NCBI GenBank assembly: GCA_025765615.1
Contig: JAIVFJ010000410.1
Location: forward strand, 1-45,502
Length of the DNA stretch: 45,502 bases
Origin: Zopfochytrium polystomum
Lineage: Eukaryota; Chytridiomycota; Chytridiomycetes; Chytridiales; Chytridiaceae
Direction of reading: 5' to 3'
Shown here: in pieces, positions 1 through 11,213 of the stretch
Layout: each line of letters starts with the position of its first letter
Numbering within the stretch: position 1 is the stretch's first letter
Program-made: the position numbers and the translations under genes
Notes under the pieces: model-generated
The model's database searches: none
The model's input: only the letters and a program-made list of their open reading frames with translations
Told to the model about the DNA's origin: nothing

Positions 1-2
1 AA

Positions 3-3000
3 TCGACGAGCTCCGTGTCGATGCAGATCTGGGACACCGCCGGCCAGGAGCGCTTTCAGGCACTTGGTGTCGCTTTTTGGCGAGGAGCCGATGCTTGCAT
101 GTAAGGAGACCGCGTATGGGGTTCCGACTCGCACGACTAAACGTACTCATGTATGAATATCTGAACGCAGCATTGTTTACGATGTCACCAACTATGCGTC
201 CTTTCGAAGCGTGCCAAATTGGCTCTCAGAGTTTATCCGTCAAGGCGACATTGGCGATCCATTCAATTTCCCCATCGCGGTCATTGGCAACAAAACGGAC
301 CTGGTTGGCGAGCGCATCATCTACGCCCCGCAGATGGAAGAGCTTTCGAGGGAGCTGAAGCGCATCTGCTTCGAAAAGAGCCGCCATCTATACCCAGAAA
401 TCATGAGAGAGCTGCACTTTGCAGAGTTGGATCTTCGAGGGGACAGAACTTCGTCGAGAATGAGCGTCTCAACAGACGACGAAAGACCTACGGTGTGGCG
501 ACCTCTCTCCACGACGGGCCAGCTCCTCCATCAGTTCGAGGTCGATTCAACCAAGCAGCAGTTATCGGACCTTGACGAAGACCCGGCCCAGGATTCCCCT
601 GCTCATCAACCGCCGGACAAGGATGCATCTGAAGAGCCGCCTACTCTTGCGACAGCAGGTCGCAGTCGCAGCGGTCGCTTGTTTGGAGTGGCTGTGCAAA
701 CCACCGAGCTTCCCCCGCCCTCCGAGCCCGAAGACGATCCACAATTACTGTCACCTCTCGTCATTCCAACTACGACGCACTTGCTCAAGTCTCGCCGGAC
801 AGAGCTATTTTCGTCGTCCACGCTGTTCATGGCTTCCTCGCAGCACACAGAGGATGCAGCCTATCAGAGTGAATCCCAAGAGAAAGGTGATGGTATCGCG
901 CGCGATGACTACCGTGAAGGAACCGAATTGAAAAGAATTCACGATACCGATGAAGAATCGCAAGCAAGCTCGCAGACCAAACTGCCTTCGGCCCACTCTC
1001 CCATGCCAGCTACGGGCATGACACCACCATCCACACCGCCGAGCCACGTCGCGAGATCCGCAGGCACCCCGGAAGCACTTTCGTCGACACCAAAACTTTC
1101 CGTGCTCACAAACGGTGGTTCGTCCGCCGTGTCTCCAACTCGCCATGAACCACTCTCCGCCCATGCTGCGCCATCTCGTTCTCCTGTTGTGCAGTCTCCT
1201 CACTCTGCGGTTTCCTCCAGCTTTCATTCGCCAATGGTTTCTGCGCTTGCCTCCCCACCCGCAACAACCCCGGTCGGAATCACTACAGAGTCGTCGTTTG
1301 AATTCGATGGACCAGAGTTCCAATTACCGTCTCCTGCAACGACCCCCGCCATCCTTGCTGCCTTGGGGCTCCTCGTTGGTGCACCTGCCGTTATGACGTC
1401 GGTGACCTCATCACCTATAGTGTTTCCATCTCCGACGATCTCTGAGCAGAATGAAAACGTTGCTCCTTCCGAGCCAGAATCCGCTCCACCGTCGTCCCGG
1501 TTCGACCTGAAGAGCCTTCGAAAGCTTCACCGCAAGGGGTCAAACATTTCGTCTTACACCACCGCGAGCGAATATTCACACGCTCCGTCTTTTGCCGCAA
1601 ACGCGTCCCTCACTCCCCTCCACGGAAGCATATCGGGTCTTGGCCTTGCGGTAGATCCGGCGTCGCTGCCGTCATCGTCGGCGTCTTCGGAAATGATATC
1701 GTCTGACGCGGTCAACGCCGGCGAGCCGCAAGTGGACGGGCAGGGAAAGTCTCCACTGATTCTCCGACGGCAGCAGCTGCGGCGGCCGTTTGCGGTCGGC
1801 TCACCTGCATCCTCGATTGCCTCTGAGGCATCTTCGATGGCGCAAGCACTGGATTGGATCGAGACACGTCGCCTCCAGAGGCAGGCTCGGAATAATGCGG
1901 CTGCCGGCGGCGGCGGTGGAGGCGGCCCAGTCGCGGGCGCAAGGTTGTCTTCAAGCGGGGCTGACAGCGTTGACTTTCCCACCTCAGCCAGGCGTTCCGG
2001 CACGCCGGGTGGTCGCGGGCGCGGGCGCTCGTCCACCGCGGCGGGCGCGGCCAAAGCAACAGTCTACACCCGAGACGACGACGATGACGAAGACGGAGCG
2101 GACGCTGCGAGCGAGGACTTTGACGGGGGACGCAGCGAGAGCGACGACGGCGACGGCGGCGGCGGCGGCGGGCACTACGGCCACAGCTGGGACGAAGGCT
2201 CGCCGTTTGGACGGGTGACGTCAGCCCGGCGTCCGCTGGAGAGGGAAGACGGCCGTGGGGACGCCAACGACGGCGGCGGGCAGGAGGATTCTGAGGCGGA
2301 CGCGGACGAGGAAGGCAATACGGCAACCATACGACGGCAAACACAGGCCGCTCTTGCGCTGGCGGCGTCGGCGCGGCAGGCTGCGGCGGCGGCGGCGGCG
2401 GCGGCTGCGCGACTCCGGCCGACCGTGTCAAACTCGACGCTGAGGGCCAGCCTGCTTGCCGCAGCGCACGCCGCTGCGGCGTCCGGCTCGGGGTTTGCGG
2501 CGTTAACGCCGTCGTCCGTGGGGGCGGCTGCGGGGGCAGCAGCAGCCAGTGCGCCGTCCCCGGCGCCGTCCTCGAGCAGCTCGGAGTACCTCGCTGTCAC
2601 GCCGACGCTACATTCCCAGACGCGCCCGAACTCACATCACCAGCAGCAGCAGTCGGCGCCGTCGTCGTCGTCCTCGTTGTCCTACGACCACCACCACCAC
2701 CACCACCAACACCGCGGCGACAGCTACTTTCCTACCAGCAGCGCGAGCAGCATCATCCCCTACAACGGCGACGGCGCGACCCCGACGCCGACCGCGGCGA
2801 CGCTCCCGGACGTTGGGGCGGTGCCGCACTTTGAGGCATCGGCCAAGGCGGGCGAACACGTGGACGAGGTGTTTGTGTGCGTGGCCGAGATGATTGTGCG
2901 GGTGCTCGGACAGCAGGAGCAGGACCAGCACGGCCAGATGCGGCTATTTGGCGGCGGCGGCGGCGCTGGCGCGGATGACAGGGTAGGGCGTCGGATCGAC

Positions 3001-3093
3001 CTGTATGGCGGGGACAGCGGGATTGTCTTGCTGCTGGACGACGTCGCGGGCGGCGAGGGCGGTCGAGGAGGCAAGAACCGCTGCGCGTGCTGA
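3..3093 (+). CDS. Rab7-like small GTPase with giant internal insertion (5' partial)
   Basis: The gene enters from the left edge. Exon 1 (3-100) encodes the switch II segment [20 protein letters not shown], a Rab7 signature. A 70-bp GTAAGG...GCAG intron (101-170) follows, then one long exon (171-3093). Its start encodes [19 protein letters not shown] and the G4 motif NKTDL (289-303). The G5 motif FEASAK lies only at 2830-2847, so 842 codons separate G4 and G5 where Rabs have about 30. The insert is low-complexity: Ser/Pro-rich, then runs of Ala, Gly, Asp, Gln and His. After G5 comes a Rab-like last helix ([16 protein letters not shown]), a Gly-rich tail and terminal CAC, the CXC geranylgeranylation signal. 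Rab7 family members act in late endosome/vacuole traffic; that role is inferred for this protein. The P-loop and switch I lie outside the window. The open frame across the insert, with no stop in 2.5 kb, argues that it is translated. Confidence 0.85.
101..170 (+). other. Intron in Rab7-like gene
   Basis: GTAAGG donor, CTGAACGCAG acceptor, and a GACTAA branch-like motif about 30 nt before the acceptor. Removal joins GCTTGCAT to CATTGTT and restores the Rab reading ACIIVYDV. Confidence 0.85.
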
Positions 3094-4318
3094 GCCCTAC
3101 TCATCTTTCCCCTTCCTCGTGCGCTTTTTTAAGCATCTTTCCGACGCGCCTACCACCTGTCTTGTGGCGTTAAAGCAGCTCCCCCTTTTTTTTTTCTTAA
3201 CATTTCGTGCAGTCTGCACTCATCCTTCTGTTTCCTTGTTTTGTTTCCTTCTTTCTGTCAATTCTCTCTCACCCTTTGTGTGTGTGTGTTTGTGCTTCCC
3301 ACTTGGGGAATCTGCTTCGAAGCGGTCCCACCCAATCCACTCTTTTTTTTTCCTTCGTTTATTGCTTTCTTGGTATTCTTTCTTGTGGTTTTTCAGAGCG
3401 GCCGCGGTGCTTGATAAGCCCCTTGGACTGTTCCCCTTTTGTGTCAAGTCGGTCGTCTCTCCTTCTTGTGTTACTGACATTTTTCGGTTGTTCTCCGTTC
3501 ATTTGTTCCACCCCCCTGCCCCCCCCTCCCCCCCTTCCACAGTGCTACAATCCCATTTTTTCCCAACTGCTAGAGCCGAACAGGGCTGCCACTCGAGTCA
3601 TTGAGTGGGGCCAATTATTTTTTTTTTTCTTACTTTCATTTTTGCACCTTTTCTTCTTTCACTGCAGTATTTTACGTCTTCTTTTTGTTTTTTTTATTGA
3701 TCTTCTTAGGGAGTGCCAAAATGTCTTCCTCCTTCCTCCTTTCGCCTTCCTCGTCCCCACTTGTTTTCACGGGGGTGTTCAGTCGGTCCTTCGAGTCAGG
3801 AGTCGGTGACAGGCGGGAATTGCCGTTGGATATTTTTCACGGAGAACCCCCCGTGGAAAAAGGAGACCAAAGGACATTGGGCAGCTCGTTACTTTCCCCC
3901 CACCACCACCTTCCTCTCAGCCTCAACAACTTGCAAGTTATTATTACACCAGCGAGAGAAAAAAAAAACCCCGTCCATCCCAATTTTGGTAACGTGTGGC
4001 AGGTATTGTTGCATCATCTGGAGCAGAGCTGCTTTCCCACCGATAAAAAGCTATCACCATTGTCGTATTCGTCGAGTGCCATTCATCCGCACCAGTTGAG
4101 CCCAGCAGTGTTTGTATTCTTCTCCGCTGTTATTTGTCCCTCGTCCAAACGAAAGGTGTTGAAGAGGTGGATGAAATGCGAAATTCAGCGCCGAAATATC
4201 TTTCACATCGCCTTGACGACCAAGTTTCTTTAGTTCTTTGTTAAAAACAGCAGGTGCAAGAGCCTATCTAAATTTCAATAAAATTTTGATTCTCAAGGGC
4301 GGTGTCCAGCACTTTTAC
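3094..4318. other. T/C-rich non-coding stretch after the Rab gene
   Basis: Pyrimidine-rich on the + strand with many poly-T runs, consistent with a 3' UTR or intergenic spacer. An AATAAA at 4277-4282 could be a polyadenylation signal for a long 3' UTR, but nearer signals may exist. Open frames here consist of Phe/Ser/Leu runs from the base composition and look non-coding. Confidence 0.5.
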
Positions 4319-4322
4319 TTAC

Positions 4323-4860
4323 TCTCCTAAGCTCGGGTCGATCAAATTCCGAAACCTCTCATCAATTGAAAACTGGTACCAGAACTCGCAGGCGCCTCTG
4401 GCGACGGGCGTGTCACCCTGTCGACAGCATTTCATTGCGAGAGCTCTAATCCCGTTGAATAAGTCGACGGTGATGTAGTCATGAAACAAGGATGCTACGA
4501 GCGCTATGGAGTTCCACGCATCCGCGGCATTACCAACATCTCTCCTTTTTTCCACAACCTCGATAAGGTATCAAGGAGGCCCGTATGGCATGGCAGTCTT
4601 CTGTTACGAAATAATCGATCGCGGTTAGTGCCGAACAGCAATTGTCTGGGTCAGCGCTAACAATCTCTTCGCGGATTGTAGGGATTATCTGGTTCATCGA
4701 AGGGTGTCCGATAAGGATTGCCTTTTTGCAAATTTGTATACACATGGTGACGTCAGTGACAGGACAAGACTTGATGAAGAGGCCGCTGACCTCCGCGGCT
4801 TCGATCAACGACTGTACCGGCAACGCAGCAGCAGTGGGTCCTCGAGCTAGAAAGTGGTAC
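4323..4860 (-). pseudogene. Importin-beta/karyopherin HEAT-repeat-like remnant
   Basis: The minus strand holds two abutting frames. The first (about 4823-4560) reads helical HEAT-like sequence with SALTAIDYFVTEDCHA. The second (4555-4322) reads NAADAWNSIALVASLF, then DLFNGIRALAMKCC and ARGACEFWYQF. The second frame fits the importin-beta pattern (ALQNLVKIM..YY..YM, then I..AMKS, then VALQGIEFW) well enough to suggest a karyopherin-beta HEAT segment. The frame changes near 4556-4580 without an obvious intron, and upstream and downstream parts of a full karyopherin (about 860 aa) are missing, so it is called a truncated, frameshifted copy. An exon of a real gene with an unrecognised intron is the alternative. 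Confidence 0.45.
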
Positions 4861-4867
4861 TAATACT

Positions 4868-4896
4868 ACATACAGTATGTACTGTATACTGTATGT
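4868..4896. repeat. Perfect 11-bp inverted repeat (hairpin)
   Basis: Arms ACATACAGTAT (4868-4878) and ATACTGTATGT (4886-4896) flank a 7-nt loop. It sits between the karyopherin remnant and the RNR gene, about 280 bp upstream of the RNR start. A terminator-like or cruciform role is possible, or it may be a microsatellite product. Confidence 0.6.
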
Positions 4897-5177
4897 ATGT
4901 ATTTTGTAAATAAAGTGCTTAGAAGGGCCACAGTCGGACTTCCTGTGACAAGGTCGATCGGACGAGTGGCCGAAAAATCAAACGCAAAACTCACCCCTCG
5001 TTCGTTCACTGTTCGGACCAATCCACCCCACCCACCCTTCGCCCTCACACGCACACACACACACACCCACCCACCCACTTGAAAAGAGTCTTGCTCAGAA
5101 GCCTCCCCGCGGCTAGTCAACGTCGTAAAGCTCCTCCTCTGAATAGTGCCTGTGTGCTTGCCGCCCGACCCCCAAAC

Positions 5178-8134
5178 ATGTACGTCGTCAAACGTGACGG
5201 GCGTCGCGAACGCGTCGCCTTCGACAAGATCACCGCCCGCATCAGCAAGCTTTGCTACGGCCTCGACAGCGCTTTCGTCGACCCTGTCGCCATCGCGCAA
5301 AAGGTGATTCGGCGCCGCCCCCCCACTCCCTGCCCGCAATTCCACCTCCCTGCTGCCAAAGCCCATCCTCCTCTCCGTCTCTGAATGACCTTCCTGCCAT
5401 CCCCGTCATGCGACTTTGCCAAGTTTCGGCTGACGCCCACTCCTCTTCCCCCCTCCCACCCCCCAGGTAATCACAGGCGTTTTCCAAGGTGTAACCACGG
5501 TGGAGCTGGACAACCTCGCCGCCGAAACAGCTGCCTACTTAACCGTGAGTATTCATCATTTCGACGTGAGATGGGCGCTCTGTTTGAATTCACTCGTGTT
5601 TCTTCAAGACCACCCACCCGGACTATGCGACACTCGCTGCGCGCATTGCCGTCTCCAACCTCCACAAGGAGACGAAGAAGCAGTTCTCCGCCGTCATCGA
5701 GGACCTGTACAACTTCGTCAACCCAAAGACGAAGGAAGCGCAGCCCATGATTTCCAAATCAACCTACGACCACATTATGAAGCACGCGGAGCTGCTGAAC
5801 GCAGCAATCATATACGACCGAGACTTTGGCTACAGCTACTTTGGGTTTAAAACGCTGGAGCGATCTTACCTTCTTCGGATCAACGGCAAGGTTGTCGAGA
5901 GGCCGCAACACATGCTCATGCGCGTTGCTGTCGGAATCCACGGTGATGACGTGGACGCGGCTATCGAAACGTACCAGCTTTTGTCGGAAAAGTATTTCAC
6001 CCACGCGTCGCCGACGTTGTTCAACGCCGGCACTCCCCATCCTCAGCTGTCGTCGTGCTTCCTCTTGACGATGAAGGACGACTCGATCGAAGGGATTTAC
6101 GAAACGCTCAAGACGTCGGCCATGATCTCGAAGACGGCCGGTGGCATTGGCTTGAACGTGCACAAGATTCGAGCGAAAGGATCGTTTATCTCTGGAACGA
6201 ACGGCGAGTCTAATGGAATCGTCCCCATGCTGCGTGTTTTCAACAATACCGCCCGCTACGTTGACCAGGGTGGAAACAAGCGTCCTGGCGCATTTGCGAT
6301 TTATCTCGAGCCTTGGCACGCCGATGTGTTTGAGGTTTGCTCGCTTTGAATGTTTCGTCCCGAATTTTCTCTGATTGCTTTTCGGCTGACTTCGTTTTGC
6401 TCCATTCCAGTTCTTGGATTTGAAAAAGAACACGGGTAAAGAGGAAACTCGAGCTCGCGATCTGTTCTACGCCCTTTGGATTCCAGATCTATTCATGAAG
6501 CGGGTTGAAGAAAACGGCGACTGGTCGCTGTTTTGCCCCGCCGAGGCGCGCGGTCTCTCTGACGTTTGGGGCGAAGAATTCGAAGCACTTTATGAATCCT
6601 ACGAAAGCAAAGGCCTTGCTCGCAAGGTCGTTAAGGCGCAGAAGCTGTGGTACGCAATCATCGAATCCCAGACCGAGACTGGAACGCCGTACATGCTGTA
6701 CAAGGACGCGTGCAACCGCAAATCGAACCAGCAAAACCTTGGAACGATCAAGTGCAGCAACCTGTGCACGGAAATCGTTGAATATTCGTCTCCGGACGAA
6801 GTCGCCGTGTGCAACTTGGCGTCCATCGCTCTGTCGTCGTTTGCAAACAAGGGCGTTTTCGATTTTGCGCGCTTGCGAGAGGTACGGGAACTTGTCTTTT
6901 GTGCGTAATGGTGTTAACCAAGGCTGCGAATGGTATTAACTAGGTTACGAAAGTGGCGACACGAAACCTGAACAAGATTATTGACGTCAACTACTACCCT
7001 GTTCCGGAAGCGGAAAAGTCCAATTTGAGACACCGACCCATTGGCCTAGGAGTCCAAGGCCTTGCGGACGCCTTTATCAAAATGCGGTTACCGTTTGACT
7101 CGGCGTCCGCGCAGGAGCTGAACAGGCGAATTTTTGAGAACATCTACTTCGCCGCACTCGACGCCTCTTGCGAAATCGCGGAACGTGACGGCCCTTACTC
7201 AACCTACGAAGGCAGCCCCGTTTCCAAGGGCATCCTGCAGCCAGACATGTGGGGGGTCGACCTCTCCGCATCCGACCTGGACTGGGCCGGCCTGCGCGCC
7301 CGCATTGCCAAGCACGGCGTCCGCAACTCGCTCCTGGTCGCGCCGATGCCGACCGCCTCCACGTCGCAGATCCTCGGCAACAACGAGTGCTTTGAGCCGT
7401 ACACGAGCAATATATACACGCGGCGCGTCCTCGCGGGCGAGTTCCAGATTGTCAACCCGCACCTCCTGAAGGATTTGACCGAGCTCGACCTGTGGGACGA
7501 CGCGATGAAGAACCGCATCATCGCCGAGAACGGCTCCGTCCAGCGGATCAGCGCCATCCCCGACGACGTCAAGGCGATTTACAAGACGGTATGGGAGATT
7601 TCGCAAAAGACGATTATCGATATGGCGGCGGCTCGCGGTGCTTTTATTGGTGCGTTTGATTTGCAACTTGCATTTACTCCAAAGTTGACTTGCCGCGAAT
7701 GACCCACAACCCGCAACTTTTTATTATTTTTGGAAGACCAATCCCAGTCGCTGAACATTCACCTCGCGGACCCAACCTACGGCAAGCTCACGTCCATGCA
7801 CTTTTACGGGTGGAAGAAGGGCCTCAAGACGGGCATGTACTACCTCCGCACGCGGCCCGCCGCCGACGCGATCAAGTTCACCGTCGACGTTCAGTCGGTC
7901 ACGCAATCCGTCAAGCGGGACGCGGAAAAGGCGCAGCAGAAGAAGAAGGCGGCGGCGGCGGTTGCGTCGTCGATGGTGGCTGCCGCCGCCGCGTCAGTGG
8001 CGGAGGCGAGGGTGGCGTCGTCGAGGCCGCCGACCCCGCCGGACGAAGTGGACGCGGACGCGGAGGCTGACGCAGACGCCAAGTTGGCTTGCTCGCTCGC
8101 GAACCGGGACGATTGCTTGATGTGCTCTGGTTGA
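5178..8134 (+). CDS. RNR1: Ribonucleoside-diphosphate reductase large subunit (class Ia, R1)
   Basis: Six exons: 5178-5303, 5467-5544, 5609-6334, 6411-6881, 6944-7649, 7737-8134, giving 834 aa. All junctions are GT-AG and restore the R1 sequence. The enzyme reduces NDPs to dNDPs for DNA synthesis in the cytosol. The start at 5178 is set by [18 protein letters not shown], the ATP-cone allosteric domain. Visible landmarks are [12 protein letters not shown], the redox Cys in LSSCFLL, SNLCTEI and AVCNLAS (radical and second redox Cys), the [14 protein letters not shown] loop, paired Tyr in [10 protein letters not shown] (radical relay), and the C-terminal CLMCSG shuttle thiols. A low-complexity Lys/Ala/Asp linker of about 85 residues before CLMCSG makes it somewhat longer than the human enzyme. 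It is complete and appears functional. It converges with the downstream PRPF3 gene. Confidence 0.97.
5304..5466 (+). other. RNR intron 1
   Basis: 163 bp, CAAAAG|GTGATT ... CCCCAG|GTAATC, phase 0. It is the longest of the five RNR introns; the others are 64, 76, 62 and 87 bp. Removal joins AQK to VITGVFQG, matching R1 proteins. Confidence 0.85.
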
Positions 8135-8621
8135 ATGCTTGCAGTTTTTGAATATTTTGGCTTATTTTTTTTCTCCTTAATTCTCTCTGGCTTCACTCCG
8201 TTTTGCGTCCAACCTTACTTCTCCGTCGGGCACTGTCAGTTCTCCAAATGCCCCTTTGTGCTTGCAAATGCCCCTTTGTGCTTGATTAGTTTCTCTATTG
8301 AAGTGCTCTCGTCAAACCAGCCTCCCTTTGTCCTTTGTTGGTGCTATTTTACCAGTCTTTTTTTTTTTTTTTTCCCTTCTTTCTTTATCTTTGTAGCCGT
8401 TTCCCCAAAAACGACTGAGCACCCGTTGAACCCTACCTTGCACGAACCTCTGACGTTACTGCCAGCACAGTCCTGGGGCCGTTCTTTCAATAAATGTTTG
8501 CAAGTGGGCAGTGACGGCAGAAAAGCCAATCTGTTTTCTTCCTTCCTTTTCCACGCTTTATTATTCTCGTTCTCCCCCCCATTCGGCATCCCAACCAGCA
8601 CTACCACGCACGATCATTAAT
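8135..8621. other. Convergent 3' spacer between RNR and PRPF3
   Basis: T-rich spacer holding the 3' ends of both genes. A 13-14 bp unit, AATGCCCCTTTGTGCTTG, is directly repeated near 8246-8285. No gene is seen. Confidence 0.6.
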
Positions 8622-11213
8622 TCACGCCTCGGGCACCACATAGTGCTTGGCGGCGTCCCAGTAGTGCGCGCACCCGGCCTTCTCCAGCAACTCCTTGACG
8701 TCGCGCTCCAGCGGGCACTTGCGCACCTGGAACCCCTGGAACAACCGCTTCTTGATCTTGCCCTCCCACACCAGCACGCACTCGTTCGGCTTGGAAAACG
8801 ACGCACCCGCACCCGCACCCGCACTCGCTCCGGCCGCCGCCGCGCCGCCGCCGCCGCCTTCGTCGGCGCCGTCTGCGCCCGCCAGGTTCGCTTCGGACCA
8901 GTCGATGCGACGCAGCATCAGCTTTTTGTACTGCTTGATGCCGCGGTTCCCGCCCTCCGCCACGACGAGGCAGCTGCCCGGGTGGTCGACGACGACGCCC
9001 GTGAGGTTGAGCTGGTGCGCGTTGATGTCGACCTTGTATCGGTGCTGCGGGCGCGACAGGTCGCGCACGCGGAACACGGCCGTCTCGACGACGACGTGCG
9101 TGTTTTCGAGCAGCTTGAGCCGCGTGCGCTCGCGGCGCTGCTCCTTGGTCAGCTTGTTTTCGGAAATGTACTTTGCGTGCTTTTGCTGCCGCGCCTTCAT
9201 CTGCGCGCGCACCAGCGCTTCCACCTTGGTCGGGTCCTGCACGGCCTCGGTCCCCAGCACCCGCATCAGGTTCGAGATCTTGACCTTGGGCTGCTCCGGC
9301 GGCAGCAGGCCCAGCCGGATCTTGTCCTGCTTCTCCTTTTGCGCCTCCATGCGTCGCTGCCGCCGAAGCTTTTTGCGCTCCTTTTTGGTCAGCATCAGCG
9401 GTTTTGGCGGCGGCGGGCCGAGCTCGGCGGGCGGCTGGATCGGGATCGGGTGCTGTATGAGGTTGGTGACGTGCTCCTCGACGTGCGCAGAGTTGACGCT
9501 AAAGTCGCCGTACCCGCCGTCCGGACCGATCAGCTGAACGTCCCACCACTCGACTGCCGGCGGAGGTTGAGTCTATTTTGGTCGATGGAATAATGTTAGA
9601 AGGGCCGAGAAAAAGGGAAAGAGAACGAAAAGTAACCTACGCGAACGGACAAGTCCGAGACCAGGTCCAGCTCGACGTCCATTCCGGCGCGTTTAACGGT
9701 GGCGGCAATGTCGGCCTTGAGCTTCTCGAGCTGAGCCTCCTGCCGCATCCGGTTGGCCTGTTCGACAAAGCGACCCTTTTGAACAAACTTGAACGACTTG
9801 CCGGCGACGCGCTGCTTCGGCATGACCACTTTGGACGAGATTTTGGGGTCAAAGTACTTGTTCTTGGACGGGTCGAGCAGCTCCGTGGGCGGCTGCAAAA
9901 TCTCCAGCGTCTTTTTCTCCGGAGGCGCTTTGGCCTCTCGCTCGATGGCCGCGGCCGCGGCAGCCGCGGCTGCGGCCATGGCGGCCTTGTCGGGCACTTT
10001 GGCGCCGCCTGGCCCGCCCTTTGCCGGCTGCGCCTTGTTCTTGTTTGCAATGACGGTCTTGAAGTCGCCCTTTGGGATCATCTGGAGGATGCTGGTGATG
10101 TCTGCGCCGCCGGACGCGTTGAAAAGCGGGTGCACGTCGACCTTGAGACCGCGTTTTGACCGGTCCTCGGGCGGGGCGATGCCTGCGGGGGGGCGAGCGG
10201 GGGGCCGCTTGCCACGAATGAAGTGTCAATTTGAAAAAGGGAATCTCGCTCGCGCGGGCTCTCTCTCTCGGTCGCTCCTTCCCTCGCGTTGGCTATCGTT
10301 CGCACGCTGTCGTACGCAATTTGCGCGTTCTCGCTCGTGGGCTCTCTTTTTGCGCCTCTCTCGTTCCCTTCATCGCACACACTCTCGCTCTCTCGATTTC
10401 GCTCTCTCGCTCGCGCGCTCTCGCTCGCGCTCTTTTCACCGTGACACTCTCGCGCTCTCTCTTTCCACCACCTCTTCTACCTCTCCCAGAAACACTCACA
10501 CCCATCACAATATCAAACGCCCTGCAAAGAAATAAACAAAACTTACCATCATAATGCCCGCCGCAGCAGCCTGCTGCAAGCCGCGTTCCTTTGCCGCCTC
10601 AATCTTTCTCCGCAGCTCCTCGACGTTGAGCTGGGACGCGGGAGTGGCGGCGGACGGGGCGGTGCCCAGCGGGCGGATCCACGCGGACGGCGGTGGACCG
10701 CCGCGCAGCGACGATGCCGACGATGCGGAAGTGGCGGTCGAAGCAGAGGCGGCGGAGGAGGCGGCGGCGACGGCGGCGGCGCGCGACGCGGCGAGCTGCG
10801 TCTGCGCAGTGATGGCGGCCATCTTGGCGGCGATCTCGCGCGCCTTTTCTTTCACCATTGCTGCAACCTGGATTTTTTTTGGTAGTTGGGTTGTGGGGAG
10901 AGAGGGAGGGAGGGGGGCGGAGAGAAAGGGCAGTTGGGGACCTGGGTGAGTCGATTGTGCAGTTGTCGAGAAAAGGAGTGGGCGAAAACATGTGGATCGT
11001 TAGAAGGATCTCCCGCGCTCTTGGGACCTTTTCGGCGTCCATCGGAGCAGATCGCGACGATGAAGTTCCCGCCGTCGCGGGCGCCGGCTGCGATGATGAC
11101 GACGACGACTGCGATGAAGATGACGGCTGCTGCTGGTGCTGGCGAGCGCGCTTTGGATCGGACGGTGCGGGGCCGCCGGCGCTGCCGCCGCCATCGGGAG
11201 CCCCTCTCTTCAT
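8622..11213 (-). CDS. PRPF3: U4/U6 small nuclear ribonucleoprotein Prp3 (PRPF3)
   Basis: Minus-strand gene in four exons: 11213-11028, 10867-10547, 10207-9641, 9572-8622 (about 674 aa, all phase 0). Prp3 binds U4/U6 snRNA in the tri-snRNP. Exon 1 (MKRGAPDGG...) is Gly/Ser-rich and acts as an N-tail. Exon 2 holds VKEKAREIAAKMAAI and ERGLQQAAAAGIMM, matching the mid-region before the Prp3 domain. Exon 3 has FKFVQKGRFVEQANRMRQEA. Exon 4 has VEWWDVQLIG, LTKKERKKLRRQRRMEAQ, ISNLMRVLGTEAVQDPTKVE and the C-terminal domain with LNLTGVVV, CVLVWEG and HYWDAA. No N-terminal PWI domain is visible, unlike the human protein. The exon 1 donor AAAAG|GTCCCA is weak, so that junction is the least certain; the others are GTAAGT and GTAGGT. 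Confidence 0.9.
10208..10546 (-). other. PRPF3 intron 2 (339 bp, CT-rich on + strand)
   Basis: Donor GTAAGT (10546-10541 on the minus strand). Acceptor GGCAAG at 10208, chosen because it keeps phase 0 and yields RPPARPPAGIAPPEDRS, resembling the MGIAPP segment of other Prp3 proteins. The nearer CCGCAG at 10183 would break the frame. The intron is filled with CTCTCTCG repeats. Confidence 0.65.

Noticed and set aside
3601..4233. 210-codon + strand frame (and an overlapping one at 3207-3809)
   Set aside because: Phe/Ser/Leu runs from pyrimidine-rich DNA, no domain, and placed in the 3' region of the Rab gene.
8511..9593. 360-codon + strand frame opposite PRPF3
   Set aside because: Shadow of the strongly recognised minus-strand Prp3 domain.
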